Shown here piece by piece: positions 1-6,210 of a stretch of 7,756 nt of DNA (positions are counted from its first letter, which is position 1; every line of letters begins with the position of its first letter). The stretch is from Methylotenera sp. (GTDB lineage: Bacteria > Pseudomonadota > Gammaproteobacteria > Burkholderiales > Methylophilaceae). Below the pieces are notes generated by a model, which saw only the letters and a list, made by a program, of their open reading frames with translations, was not told the origin of the DNA and made no database searches. The translations under genes and the position numbers were made by a program. The stretch covers positions 1 through 7,756 of the forward strand of contig JACDEP010000098.1 of the NCBI GenBank assembly GCA_013816325.1, in the 5' to 3' direction.

Positions 1-309
1 CCCGGCTGGATGCTAGCACTGGCTAAAAATAAGGCCGGCAAACCAGAGATGCGCGTGACGGCATTGGCTAGCTTGAAACCACAAGCGAGTAAGTCATTCG
101 AACTTTGGATATTGCCCCCAGATAAATCTGCGCCTATTTCGTTAGGGGTATTACCGCAGCAAGGCAATCAGCAAGTTGTTGTGTCAGAAAAAACCGCCAC
201 CCTGCTTGCTGATGGTGGCTTGGCAGTCACCCTGGAACCCGTTGGCGGCTCGCCTACCGGCGGGCCTACCGGCGCTGTAGTGTACCAAGGCAAACTCGCA
301 GAAATTTAG
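1..309 (+). CDS. Anti-sigma factor, RskA type (C-terminal part; 5' end outside window)
   Basis: This is the C-terminal domain of an RskA-like (anti-sigma-K) factor, a membrane protein that holds an ECF sigma factor inactive and releases it on a signal. The reading frame is open from base 1 (P-G-W before the first Met at base 10), so the gene starts upstream and that Met is internal. The visible part carries the family's extracytoplasmic signature: FELWILPP, then SLGVLP, then AVTLEPVGGSPTGGPTG near the C-terminus. The N-terminal sigma-binding zinc-finger-like domain and the single membrane helix would lie off the left edge. The stop is TAG at 307-309, and the next gene starts 40 bases later on the same strand. 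An ECF sigma factor gene is expected just upstream (inference, not seen). The family call is strong; the controlled promoters are unknown. Confidence 0.85.
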   Translation, partial: PGWMLALAKNKAGKPEMRVTALASLKPQASKSFELWILPPDKSAPISLGVLPQQGNQQVVVSEKTATLLADGGLAVTLEPVGGSPTGGPTGAVVYQGKLAEI

Positions 310-338
310 AAACGTATTTAATTAGTTAACGAAATAAC

Positions 339-344
339 AAAGGG
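339..344 (+). promoter_or_regulatory. Ribosome binding site of the first methyltransferase gene
   Basis: AAAGGG lies five bases before the ATG at 350. It supports that start and shows the gene is translated independently of the anti-sigma factor gene, which ends 40 bases upstream. Confidence 0.6.
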
Positions 345-349
345 TTGGA

Positions 350-1405
350 ATGCAATTAACGAGTTTAGCCATTAACCTGGCAGAAAAAGGTCTGGTGCCG
401 GACAGCGTCATCAGGGTAGGCATCAAACGTTTATCACAAACACGCTTAGAAGAAATCAGTGCAGGAAATTGCGAAATCGGTGCACGAATACAAGCGGACT
501 TTGTCGCAGCTATGAATGTGGCCCCTATTGCCTTGGTACCGGAGCTAGCCAACGCGCAACACTATGAAGTACCGGCTCAGTTTTTCCAGCTATGCTTGGG
601 TAAACACCGCAAATACAGCAGCTGTTTTTGGCTGCCACATACCAAAGATCTTAATGAAGCTGAGGAAAATGCCCTGCAGTTAAGTTGCGAACACGCAGAC
701 CTACACAACGGACAGCACATCTTAGAATTAGGCTGCGGCTGGGGCTCACTGACCTTATGGATGGCGGCGCATTACCCGGATAGTAGAATTACTGCCGTGT
801 CGAATTCAAATTCTCAGCGCGAATACATTACCAATGCCGCAAGATTACGTGGTTTGCACAATGTAACCGTGATCACCTGTGACATGAATCATTTCGATGC
901 TGTGCAGCAAACTGGGCAAAGATTTGATCGCGTCGTTTCCGTAGAGATGTTCGAGCATATGCGTAACCATCGTCTGCTGTACGGCAAAGTGCATGACTGG
1001 CTAGTGCCCGGCGGTAAATTCTTCATGCATATCTTCGTGCACCGCTCTACGCCTTACGCTTTTGAAGTTCAAGGCGATGATGACTGGATGAGCCAGTTTT
1101 TCTTTTCTGGCGGCATGATGCCGAGTGACGATTTGCCGCTGCGCTTTCAGGAAAAGCTAAAACTGAATCAGCGCTGGCGCTGGGATGGCACGCACTATGA
1201 AAAAACAGCTAATGCGTGGCTCGCCAATATGGATGAAGCGGAGGATGCTATTACGCCTATCCTGGAAGATACTTATGGCGCGGCTGATGCAATCAAATGG
1301 CGCAATCGCTGGCGCATTTTTTACATGGCTTGTGCAGAACTATTTGGTTATAACAATGGCCAGGAATGGTGGATAACGCATTACCAGTTCGAGCGTCCAC
1401 TGTAA
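350..1405 (+). CDS. SAM-dependent methyltransferase, CFA-synthase/coclaurine N-methyltransferase-like
   Basis: A 351-residue class I methyltransferase of the cyclopropane-fatty-acyl-phospholipid synthase superfamily, probably cytoplasmic or at the inner membrane face. The SAM-binding motif I is HILELGCGWGSL (residues 123-134). An acidic loop in VSVEMFEHMRN (196-206) and the post-motif VPGGKFFMHIFVHR (219-232) follow. The C-terminus has the ELFGYNNGQEWWITHYQFE block typical of this subgroup. The N-terminal 120 residues do not look like the usual CFA-synthase N-domain, and the HYDLGN-type motif seen in the enzyme at 7030 is absent, so this is a separate subfamily often annotated as coclaurine N-methyltransferase-like. 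In lipid clusters such proteins are presumed to methylate acyl chains; the substrate here is not known. It is followed after 20 bases by the DUF2878 remnant. The superfamily call is firm, the substrate unassigned. Confidence 0.88.
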   Translation: MQLTSLAINLAEKGLVPDSVIRVGIKRLSQTRLEEISAGNCEIGARIQADFVAAMNVAPIALVPELANAQHYEVPAQFFQLCLGKHRKYSSCFWLPHTKDLNEAEENALQLSCEHADLHNGQHILELGCGWGSLTLWMAAHYPDSRITAVSNSNSQREYITNAARLRGLHNVTVITCDMNHFDAVQQTGQRFDRVVSVEMFEHMRNHRLLYGKVHDWLVPGGKFFMHIFVHRSTPYAFEVQGDDDWMSQFFFSGGMMPSDDLPLRFQEKLKLNQRWRWDGTHYEKTANAWLANMDEAEDAITPILEDTYGAADAIKWRNRWRIFYMACAELFGYNNGQEWWITHYQFERPL

Positions 1406-1425
1406 CACCATGAGTCGCTCATAAC

Positions 1426-1752
1426 TTGATCACCTATATGCATCACGGCTGGAGCACTGCCCTGGTACCCGCATGGATATTGGGTCTGTGGCTAGACTTT
1501 TCTACCACATTGAATGTCAGTTTACGCTGGATGCATGGCCGCTATTTGGTAGCTATCTTATTTGGCGCGATTGGTGGACCGCTGGCCTATATTGGCGCTG
1601 AAAAATTAGGCGCCGTGATACTTCATGGCAATCCCAGTTACATCGTTTTATCATTAGGCTGGGCAGTCATTACCCCACTATTACTGAGCTTTGCTGTCCG
1701 TTTTGATGGTTTTGCGAGCCCAGTAAGATTAGATAACAGGGTAAAGGAGTAA
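1426..1752 (+). CDS. DUF2878 membrane protein, apparently N-terminally truncated
   Basis: A 108-residue hydrophobic protein matching the C-terminal part of DUF2878. The recognisable pieces are PAWILGLWLDFSTTLNVSLRW (about 15-35), GAIGGPLAYIGAEKLGAV (about 47-64) and LGWAVITPLL (77-86), giving about three membrane helices. As I recall the family, members are about 150-180 residues, with one or two further N-terminal helices before the PxW..LW segment; these are missing here. No base-pairing-competent Shine-Dalgarno sequence precedes either possible start (TTG 1426 or ATG 1438). An in-frame TGA at 1411 rules out a longer form, and the methyltransferase gene ends only 20 bases upstream, leaving no room for the lost part. 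The retained part is intact with no internal stop, and its 3' end carries the ribosome binding site of the next gene. It could be a functional short form or a decaying pseudogene. Function of the family is unknown. Confidence 0.65.
   Translation: MITYMHHGWSTALVPAWILGLWLDFSTTLNVSLRWMHGRYLVAILFGAIGGPLAYIGAEKLGAVILHGNPSYIVLSLGWAVITPLLLSFAVRFDGFASPVRLDNRVKE
1743..1749 (+). promoter_or_regulatory. Strong ribosome binding site of the DUF1295 gene
   Basis: AAAGGAG lies inside the last codons of the DUF2878 gene, seven bases before the ATG at 1757. The upstream stop codon (TAA 1750-1752) sits between it and the start, so translation of the two genes is likely coupled. This is the best Shine-Dalgarno sequence in the window. 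Confidence 0.75.
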
Positions 1753-1756
1753 AAGA

Positions 1757-2530
1757 ATGATTCATTGGCATATCTATTCTGCCGGTTTGATGGCCATCAG
1801 CTTATTTGCTTTTTGCGGCTGGCTCATCAGCCTGGCACGCGACAATGTTACCCATGTTGATAGCATGTGGAGCCTGTTTATAGGTATGTCTGCTTACACC
1901 TATACCCTATTCTTCTTTGAGTTGAGCCCACGCACCACCCTGATGTTATGGCTGGTCACCTTTTGGGCAGTACGTTTAAGTGTGTATCTGACTTGGCGCA
2001 ACTGGAATCCGCATGAAGATCATCGTTATGCGGAGATTCGAAAAAACAATGAGCCGCATTTCTGGCTGAAAAGTTTTTATATCGTATTTGGTCTACAGGC
2101 AGCGCTAGCCTGGATCGTATCAATGCCGCTATTTGGCGCTATCGAATCAAAAGCTGCACTGAATCAGTGGGATTACTTTGGCGCCCTTGTGGTGATCGCC
2201 GGTTTTTTGTGGGAAAGCATTGCCGACTGGCAACTGACTACATTCAAGAGTAAAACTACCAATCAGGGCAAAGTGCTTGATACCGGTTTATGGCGCTATA
2301 GCCGCCACCCTAATTATTTTGGCGAATGCTGTGTTTGGTGGGGTTTTTACATCATCGCTTATGCAGGGGGCGCTTGGTGGAGCATCATTTCACCCGTTTT
2401 GATGACGCTGCTATTACTCAAAGTGAGCGGTGTTTCGCTGCTGGAAAAAGATATAGCGGATAGACGCCCTGAATATGCAGGATATATTAAACGCACCAAT
2501 GCATTTATTCCCGGCTATCCTAAGCAGTAA
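1757..2530 (+). CDS. DUF1295 integral membrane protein (steroid 5-alpha-reductase C-terminal-like)
   Basis: A 257-residue multi-pass inner-membrane protein of the DUF1295 family, which shares its fold with the C-terminal domain of steroid 5-alpha-reductases and with isoprenylcysteine-type membrane methyltransferases. Hallmarks are D35-S-M-W near the first loop, RNWNPHEDHRY (81-91), DTGLWRYSRHPNYFGE (175-190) with the conserved RHPNYFGE cofactor-site motif, and the C-terminal EKDIADRRPEYAGYIKRTNAFIP. About six or seven hydrophobic segments are visible. By homology it may be an NADPH-dependent reductase of a lipid double bond, but no member of this exact lineage has an assigned substrate that I can name. 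Its start is fixed by a strong ribosome binding site and it begins four bases after the DUF2878 stop. Length is typical and the frame is intact. A 73-base gap follows, without a convincing terminator. Confidence 0.88.
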   Translation: MIHWHIYSAGLMAISLFAFCGWLISLARDNVTHVDSMWSLFIGMSAYTYTLFFFELSPRTTLMLWLVTFWAVRLSVYLTWRNWNPHEDHRYAEIRKNNEPHFWLKSFYIVFGLQAALAWIVSMPLFGAIESKAALNQWDYFGALVVIAGFLWESIADWQLTTFKSKTTNQGKVLDTGLWRYSRHPNYFGECCVWWGFYIIAYAGGAWWSIISPVLMTLLLLKVSGVSLLEKDIADRRPEYAGYIKRTNAFIPGYPKQ

Positions 2531-2591
2531 AATTAACTGTTATTTGCCCGTGTACTGAATCTGAACCCATGGTGGTGACGTATATGTATTC

Positions 2592-2598
2592 AAAGAGG
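2592..2598 (+). promoter_or_regulatory. Ribosome binding site of the DUF6134 gene
   Basis: AAAGAGG lies five bases before the ATG at 2604 and favours that start over the second ATG two codons later. Confidence 0.55.
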
Positions 2599-2603
2599 CT
2601 TAT

Positions 2604-3251
2604 ATGAATATGATAAAGACACTGGTAGTAACCGTTACCGTTGCAAACATAGGGTTGGCTTGTAGCATGGCGCAGGCAAAGGAATGGGTGTTTGATGTTT
2701 ATCTGGATAAAAGCAAGATAGGCCAGCATACCTTCACTTTGAACGAAGCCAATCAACTTAGCAGCACCGCTAAATTCAACGTAAAAATACTCTTCGTTAA
2801 TGCTTACCAGTATGACCATAAAGCCGTGGAAACCTGGAAGGGCAACTGTTTAGCGACACTAGCTTCCCACACGGTAGAAGACAAGGTGACTACGGACGTT
2901 AAAGGCAAATTAACAGCCGAAAATTTCATAGTAGATAACGCAAAAAATAAACAAAGCCTGCCAGCCTGCGTCATGACTTTTGCTTACTGGAATCCGAAAA
3001 TACTTGAGGAATCCAAATTACTTAATCCGCAAAATGCAGAATGGCTGGATACCAAAATAACTAAAGTCGGTGTAGAGACAATCCCAGTCAAAAACAAAAT
3101 GACCGAAGTTACGCATTACAAATTAAATGGCAGCTTGGAAGGCAAACCTAAATTAAATATCGACCTATGGTACGAGACTACCAGTAATGATTGGGTAGCA
3201 CTTAAATCCATCACGCCAGAAGGTTATACCATAAACTATAAGTTACGTTAA
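2604..3251 (+). CDS. Exported DUF6134 family protein
   Basis: A 215-residue secreted protein. The N-terminus (MNMIKT, a hydrophobic stretch, then MAQA followed by KEWVFD) is a signal peptide with likely signal peptidase I cleavage after residue 25. A Cys at residue 20 sits in GLAC, a poor lipobox, so a lipoprotein is less likely. The mature part shows the DUF6134 pattern: a start with VYLDKSKIGQHTF, the block NAYQYDHKAVETWKGNCL, a central CVMTFAYWNPKIL, and a late NIDLWYETTSNDWVALKS followed by the C-terminal TINYKLR. It is rich in beta strands. Two Cys in the mature part (KGNC and LPAC) could form a disulfide in the periplasm. Biochemical function is unknown. Its place between a DUF1295 membrane protein and a lipocalin suggests a periplasmic role in lipid handling (inference). 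Frame and length look complete. Confidence 0.82.
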   Translation: MNMIKTLVVTVTVANIGLACSMAQAKEWVFDVYLDKSKIGQHTFTLNEANQLSSTAKFNVKILFVNAYQYDHKAVETWKGNCLATLASHTVEDKVTTDVKGKLTAENFIVDNAKNKQSLPACVMTFAYWNPKILEESKLLNPQNAEWLDTKITKVGVETIPVKNKMTEVTHYKLNGSLEGKPKLNIDLWYETTSNDWVALKSITPEGYTINYKLR

Positions 3252-3279
3252 ATAAACTAAATATCCCATTGAAAAATAT

Positions 3280-3840
3280 ATGAAAAAAATTATTATTATG
3301 TCCTTATTTGCAAGCTTGTTAACTGCGTGTGCCAGCACCTCTCAACCCTCAATCGCAACAGTACCGAAAGTTGATTTACCTAAATTTATGGGTGATTGGT
3401 ATGTGATTGCCGCGATTCCGACTGCGATAGAAACCGATGCTTATAACGCGGTAGAAAACTATCAGTTGAATAAAGACGGTACGATAGCAACGACCTTTAC
3501 CTATAACAAAGGGAGTTTTGATGGCAAAGTCAAAACTTACCATCCCAAAGGCTTTGTGATAGAAAACAGTGAAAATGCGCTTTGGGGTATGCAGTTTATA
3601 TGGCCTATCAAAGCGGAATATCGCATTGCGTACCTAGACCCGGCCTATACAAAAACTATTATTGCCCGTAATGCACGTGACTACGTATGGATTATGGCCA
3701 GAAAGCCCGCATTGAAAGACGCTGAGTATCTAGAGTTAACCAATTTTGTTAAAGAAATGGGTTACGACTTAAGTAAATTGCGCAAAGTCCCCCAGGCACA
3801 AAGACCCGCAGACCATAGTCCTGTTGAAAAGTCACGTTAA
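3280..3840 (+). CDS. Lipocalin-family outer-membrane lipoprotein (Blc-like)
   Basis: A 186-residue lipocalin close to bacterial Blc. A lipoprotein signal peptide ends in the lipobox L14-T-A-C17, and the +2 residue is Ala, which favours sorting to the outer membrane. The lipocalin G-x-W motif is FMGDWYVIAAIP (residues 36-47, G38 and W40). The C-terminal signature RDYVWIMARKPAL precedes the terminal helix FVKEMGYDLSKL. Blc-type lipocalins bind lysophospholipids and fatty acids and are induced by envelope stress, so this protein could capture modified or damaged acyl chains. The gene starts 28 bases after the DUF6134 stop with no clear Shine-Dalgarno sequence in its AT-rich leader. The last seven residues (SPVEKSR) are encoded by the first two units of a 13-base tandem repeat that crosses the stop codon, so the extreme C-terminus looks recently changed; it lies beyond the conserved fold. 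Confidence 0.88.
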   Translation: MKKIIIMSLFASLLTACASTSQPSIATVPKVDLPKFMGDWYVIAAIPTAIETDAYNAVENYQLNKDGTIATTFTYNKGSFDGKVKTYHPKGFVIENSENALWGMQFIWPIKAEYRIAYLDPAYTKTIIARNARDYVWIMARKPALKDAEYLELTNFVKEMGYDLSKLRKVPQAQRPADHSPVEKSR

Positions 3841-3868
3841 ACAATCCTGTTAAACAGTCCTGTTAAAG
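3817..3868 (+). repeat. Four tandem imperfect 13-base repeats across the lipocalin stop codon
   Basis: Four contiguous units at 3817-3829, 3830-3842, 3843-3855 and 3856-3868 share the consensus AGTCCTGTTAAAC. Units 3 and 4 differ from this by one base each. Unit 1 differs at positions 10 and 13, and unit 2 at positions 5 and 6. The lipocalin stop TAA (3838-3840) lies in unit 2, so half the array is coding and half is not. Since 13 is not a multiple of three, changes in copy number would alter reading frame and the C-terminus. Units 3 and 4 together also create a short dyad (AACAG, two bases, CTGTT at 3853-3864). Confidence 0.8.
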
Positions 3869-4004
3869 AGCGCCCTAAATTAGCAAGCAGCAATAAGTTT
3901 GCAAAAACATAACGGTCATTTCAAATATTAGGTAAAAGACAAAAATAGATACCAGCAACAAAACAACTGCCACAACCCTGCACTTACACAGAGATTACAC
4001 CAAC
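3841..4004 (+). other. Longest intergenic region, before the desaturase gene
   Basis: This 164-base gap is the only spacing in the locus large enough for a separate promoter. It begins with the rest of the 13-base repeats. A weak sigma-70-like pair could be TTGCAA (3899-3904) with AATATT (3924-3929), but spacing (19) and match are poor. From about 3941 to the ATG the + strand is nearly free of G and T runs and rich in A and C, giving an unstructured leader with no Shine-Dalgarno sequence. I see no hairpin followed by a T run, so no intrinsic terminator after the lipocalin gene. A separate transcription start for the desaturase group is plausible but unproven. Confidence 0.4.
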
Positions 4005-4931
4005 ATGTTTAAGAAATTGATTCACTGGTTCGATAATGAGGCGGCGACTCCGGAAAACAATCTGCTACAAGTGGGCTGGAGCGAGATAGACTGGCTACGG
4101 GTGATTCCATTCGTTGCCATCCATCTAGCCTGCTTAGGGGTGTTTTGGGTCGGAGCGAGCTGGTTTGCTGTGGTATTTGCAATTTCGCTTTATGCCATTC
4201 GCATGTTTGCCGTCACCGGCTTTTATCATCGTTACTTTTCGCATAAAGCCTTCCGAACATCACGTGCAATGCAGTTCGTCTTAGCGGTATTAGGTGCTAC
4301 GGCTGTACAGCGCGGGCCCTTATGGTGGGCATCGCATCACCGTGACCACCATGTTAACTCAGACGAGTTCGAAGACGCGCATTCTCCGGTTCAGCACGGC
4401 TTTCTTTGGAGTCATCTAGGCTGGTTTTTATCCAACCAACACTTCGCCACTAAAACAGAACGCGTAAAAGAACTGGCTAAATATCTTGAGCTGCGATTAT
4501 TAGATCGCTTTGATGTGATCGTACCTGTGATACTTGCGGTAAGTATTTACCTGTTCGGCAGTTTTCTGGCTAACGTCTACCCGCATCTCAATACCAATGG
4601 CTTGCAGCTGTTGGTATGGGGTTTTGCCATCTCCACCGTAGTGCTTTACCACGCCACATTTACCGTTAATTCCCTTGCACACGTATGGGGTAAGCGCCGC
4701 TATGCAACCAGTGACCATAGCCGTAATAATCTGTGGATCGCCTTAGTCACAATGGGCGAAGGCTGGCATAATAACCATCACCACTTTCCTGGTTCCGCTA
4801 GGCAGGGTTTTTACTGGTGGGAAATCGATTTTACTTATTACGGGTTAAAGGTATTGGCTGCGTTAGGATTGATTTGGGACCTCCGTACTGTCCCCGTTGA
4901 AATTCGTGAATCTAGAAAAATAAAATATTAG
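4005..4931 (+). CDS. Membrane fatty-acid desaturase (acyl-CoA/acyl-lipid delta-9 type)
   Basis: A 308-residue integral membrane di-iron desaturase that would insert a double bond into a saturated acyl chain using O2 and reducing power. All metal ligands of the stearoyl-CoA-desaturase group are visible: box 1 HRYFSH (75-80), box 2 HRDHH (112-116), the NSLAH motif (222-226) and box 3 HNNHH (255-259). Hydrophobic segments at about 33-70, 90-105 and 172-218 match the usual four-helix layout, with the His boxes on the cytoplasmic side. Length and order fit the family; there is no fused cytochrome b5 or ferredoxin domain, so an external electron donor is needed. The start ATG follows an A/C-rich leader without a clear Shine-Dalgarno sequence. 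It ends 26 bases before the FAD enzyme gene. Delta-9 position is inferred from family resemblance only; another regiospecificity or an acyl-lipid substrate is possible. Confidence 0.9.
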   Translation: MFKKLIHWFDNEAATPENNLLQVGWSEIDWLRVIPFVAIHLACLGVFWVGASWFAVVFAISLYAIRMFAVTGFYHRYFSHKAFRTSRAMQFVLAVLGATAVQRGPLWWASHHRDHHVNSDEFEDAHSPVQHGFLWSHLGWFLSNQHFATKTERVKELAKYLELRLLDRFDVIVPVILAVSIYLFGSFLANVYPHLNTNGLQLLVWGFAISTVVLYHATFTVNSLAHVWGKRRYATSDHSRNNLWIALVTMGEGWHNNHHHFPGSARQGFYWWEIDFTYYGLKVLAALGLIWDLRTVPVEIRESRKIKY

Positions 4932-4941
4932 AACTACAATC

Positions 4942-4949
4942 AAGGGAAG
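4942..4949 (+). promoter_or_regulatory. Ribosome binding site deciding the TTG start of the FAD oxidoreductase
   Basis: AAGGGAAG lies eight bases before TTG 4958. There is no ATG in frame near the conserved N-terminus, and the dinucleotide-binding motif starts five residues after the TTG, so TTG is the start. Confidence 0.6.
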
Positions 4950-4957
4950 TCATCGTT

Positions 4958-6205
4958 TTGAAAATCGCGATTATCGGCAGCGGTATTGCAGGCAACACAC
5001 TTGCATACCACCTTTACCAAGACCATGAGATCACAGTGTTTGAGGCTAATAGCCACATTGGCGGACATACTCACACCCATGAAGTCATACACGAGGGAAA
5101 AACAACCTTGGTAGACACTGGTTTTATTGTATTCAACGACCGCACTTATCCTAACTTCATCAAATTGTTAGATGAGCTTAAAGTAGCCTGGCAACCAAGC
5201 CAGATGAGCTTTAGCGTACGTGATGAAAAAACCGGCCTCGAATACAATGGCACCAATTTAAACAGCCTGTTCGCGCAGCGTAGCAATCTCTTTAAACCTT
5301 CTTTCCACCAGATGATTCGCGATATCATGCGCTTTAATAAAAGCGCATTGGAGTTGCTCAATGATGGTAACGAAATCAAGCTTGGCGACTATTTAATGCA
5401 AGGCCACTATAGCGAGCAGTTTATAAACCATTACATCATCCCCATGGGCTCTGCCATCTGGTCGACCGAAGCCAAGCAGATGCTGGAGTTCCCTGCCCGT
5501 TTTTTTGTACGGTTCTTCCATCATCATGGCATGCTCACTGTTAACGATCGGCCTGAATGGCGCACGATTACTAACGGCTCAGCCAGTTACGTACAAGCAC
5601 TTACCGAGAGCTTTAAATATAAGATACGCCTGAATACGCCTATAGAAAGCGTGAGACGTTTAAAGACATCAGTTCGCGTCAAACTTTTATTCGGCGAAGA
5701 AGAAATGTTTGACTATGTATTCTTTGCCTGCCATAGCGACCAGGCCTTGCAGATGTTGAGCGATGCATCGACCGCGGAAAACGAAATCTTAGGTGCAATT
5801 CCATATCAGGAAAATACCATCTACCTGCATCATGATGTGACCCTGATGCCTAAACGCAAATTAGCTTGGGCCGCTTGGAACTACCATGTGACGGATGAAT
5901 GCACCGACCGCGTGGCCGTGACTTATAACATGAACATCTTGCAGAACCTGCAATCTATAGAGCCGCTGCTGGTCACGCTGAACCATACCAACTTTATCAA
6001 CCCGGCGAAAGTATACAAACGCATCAAATATACGCATCCTGTTTATACTCTGGCAGGCGCTGCAGCACAGGCTAGGCATGCTGAGATTAGTGGTATTAAC
6101 CGCACGGGCTTTGCGGGGGCCTATTGGCGCAATGGGTTTCACGAAGATGGCGTCTTTAGCGCATTAGAGGCACTTAAGCACTTCGAGCGGGCCAAAAAAA
6201 AATAG
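4958..6205 (+). CDS. FAD-dependent oxidoreductase (flavin amine oxidase-like, COG2907 type)
   Basis: A 415-residue flavoprotein. The N-terminal Rossmann motif is IIGSGIAG (G7, G9, G12) with the ribose-binding acid E29 at the end of the second strand, followed by the GGH loop (35-37) typical of amine-oxidase/phytoene-desaturase-like enzymes. The C-terminal FAD motif YWRNGFHEDGVFSALEAL matches COG2907, whose members sit next to DUF1365 and CFA-type methyltransferase genes. In the alphaproteobacterial furan-fatty-acid pathway (Ufa proteins) and in actinobacterial tuberculostearic-acid loci, FAD enzymes oxidise or reduce methylated acyl chains. A similar step on membrane lipid chains is likely here, but direction and substrate are inferred. 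The start is TTG. The end is a nine-A tract (6194-6202) directly before TAG; the DUF1365 start follows after five bases. No signal peptide; cytoplasmic or membrane-peripheral. Length is full for the family. Confidence 0.87.
   Translation: MKIAIIGSGIAGNTLAYHLYQDHEITVFEANSHIGGHTHTHEVIHEGKTTLVDTGFIVFNDRTYPNFIKLLDELKVAWQPSQMSFSVRDEKTGLEYNGTNLNSLFAQRSNLFKPSFHQMIRDIMRFNKSALELLNDGNEIKLGDYLMQGHYSEQFINHYIIPMGSAIWSTEAKQMLEFPARFFVRFFHHHGMLTVNDRPEWRTITNGSASYVQALTESFKYKIRLNTPIESVRRLKTSVRVKLLFGEEEMFDYVFFACHSDQALQMLSDASTAENEILGAIPYQENTIYLHHDVTLMPKRKLAWAAWNYHVTDECTDRVAVTYNMNILQNLQSIEPLLVTLNHTNFINPAKVYKRIKYTHPVYTLAGAAAQARHAEISGINRTGFAGAYWRNGFHEDGVFSALEALKHFERAKKK
6194..6202 (+). other. A9 tract at the FAD/DUF1365 gene junction
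   Basis: Nine consecutive A residues encode the last three Lys codons of the FAD enzyme directly before its TAG stop. Adding one A (by polymerase slippage) or a -1 ribosomal shift would bypass TAG and read on as Ile-Ala-Arg into the DUF1365 Met at 6211, in frame and with no stop between. The normal event gives two separate proteins. Confidence 0.6.
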
Positions 6206-6210
6206 CAAGA

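Noticed and set aside
252..274. Direct repeat GCCTACCGGCG, period 12, in the anti-sigma factor gene
   Set aside because: It encodes the SPTGGPTG segment that is a conserved signature of RskA C-terminal domains, so it is explained by protein conservation.
1185..1376. Second + strand frame of 63 codons, considered as the missing N-terminus of DUF2878
   Set aside because: Its sequence is basic and Met-rich without the expected membrane helices, and the same bases encode the conserved methyltransferase C-terminus.
2531..2603. Promoter or terminator between DUF1295 and DUF6134
   Set aside because: No convincing -35/-10 pair and no hairpin with T tail could be found; CCATGG is only a six-base palindrome.
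2520..2819. Minus-strand frame of 99 codons across the DUF1295-DUF6134 gap
   Set aside because: It overlaps the DUF6134 signal peptide and N-terminal domain and has no recognisable features or ribosome binding site.
3841..3900. Possible intrinsic terminator after the lipocalin gene
   Set aside because: The only dyad (AACAG/CTGTT) has a two-base loop and no T run, and it is a by-product of the tandem repeat.
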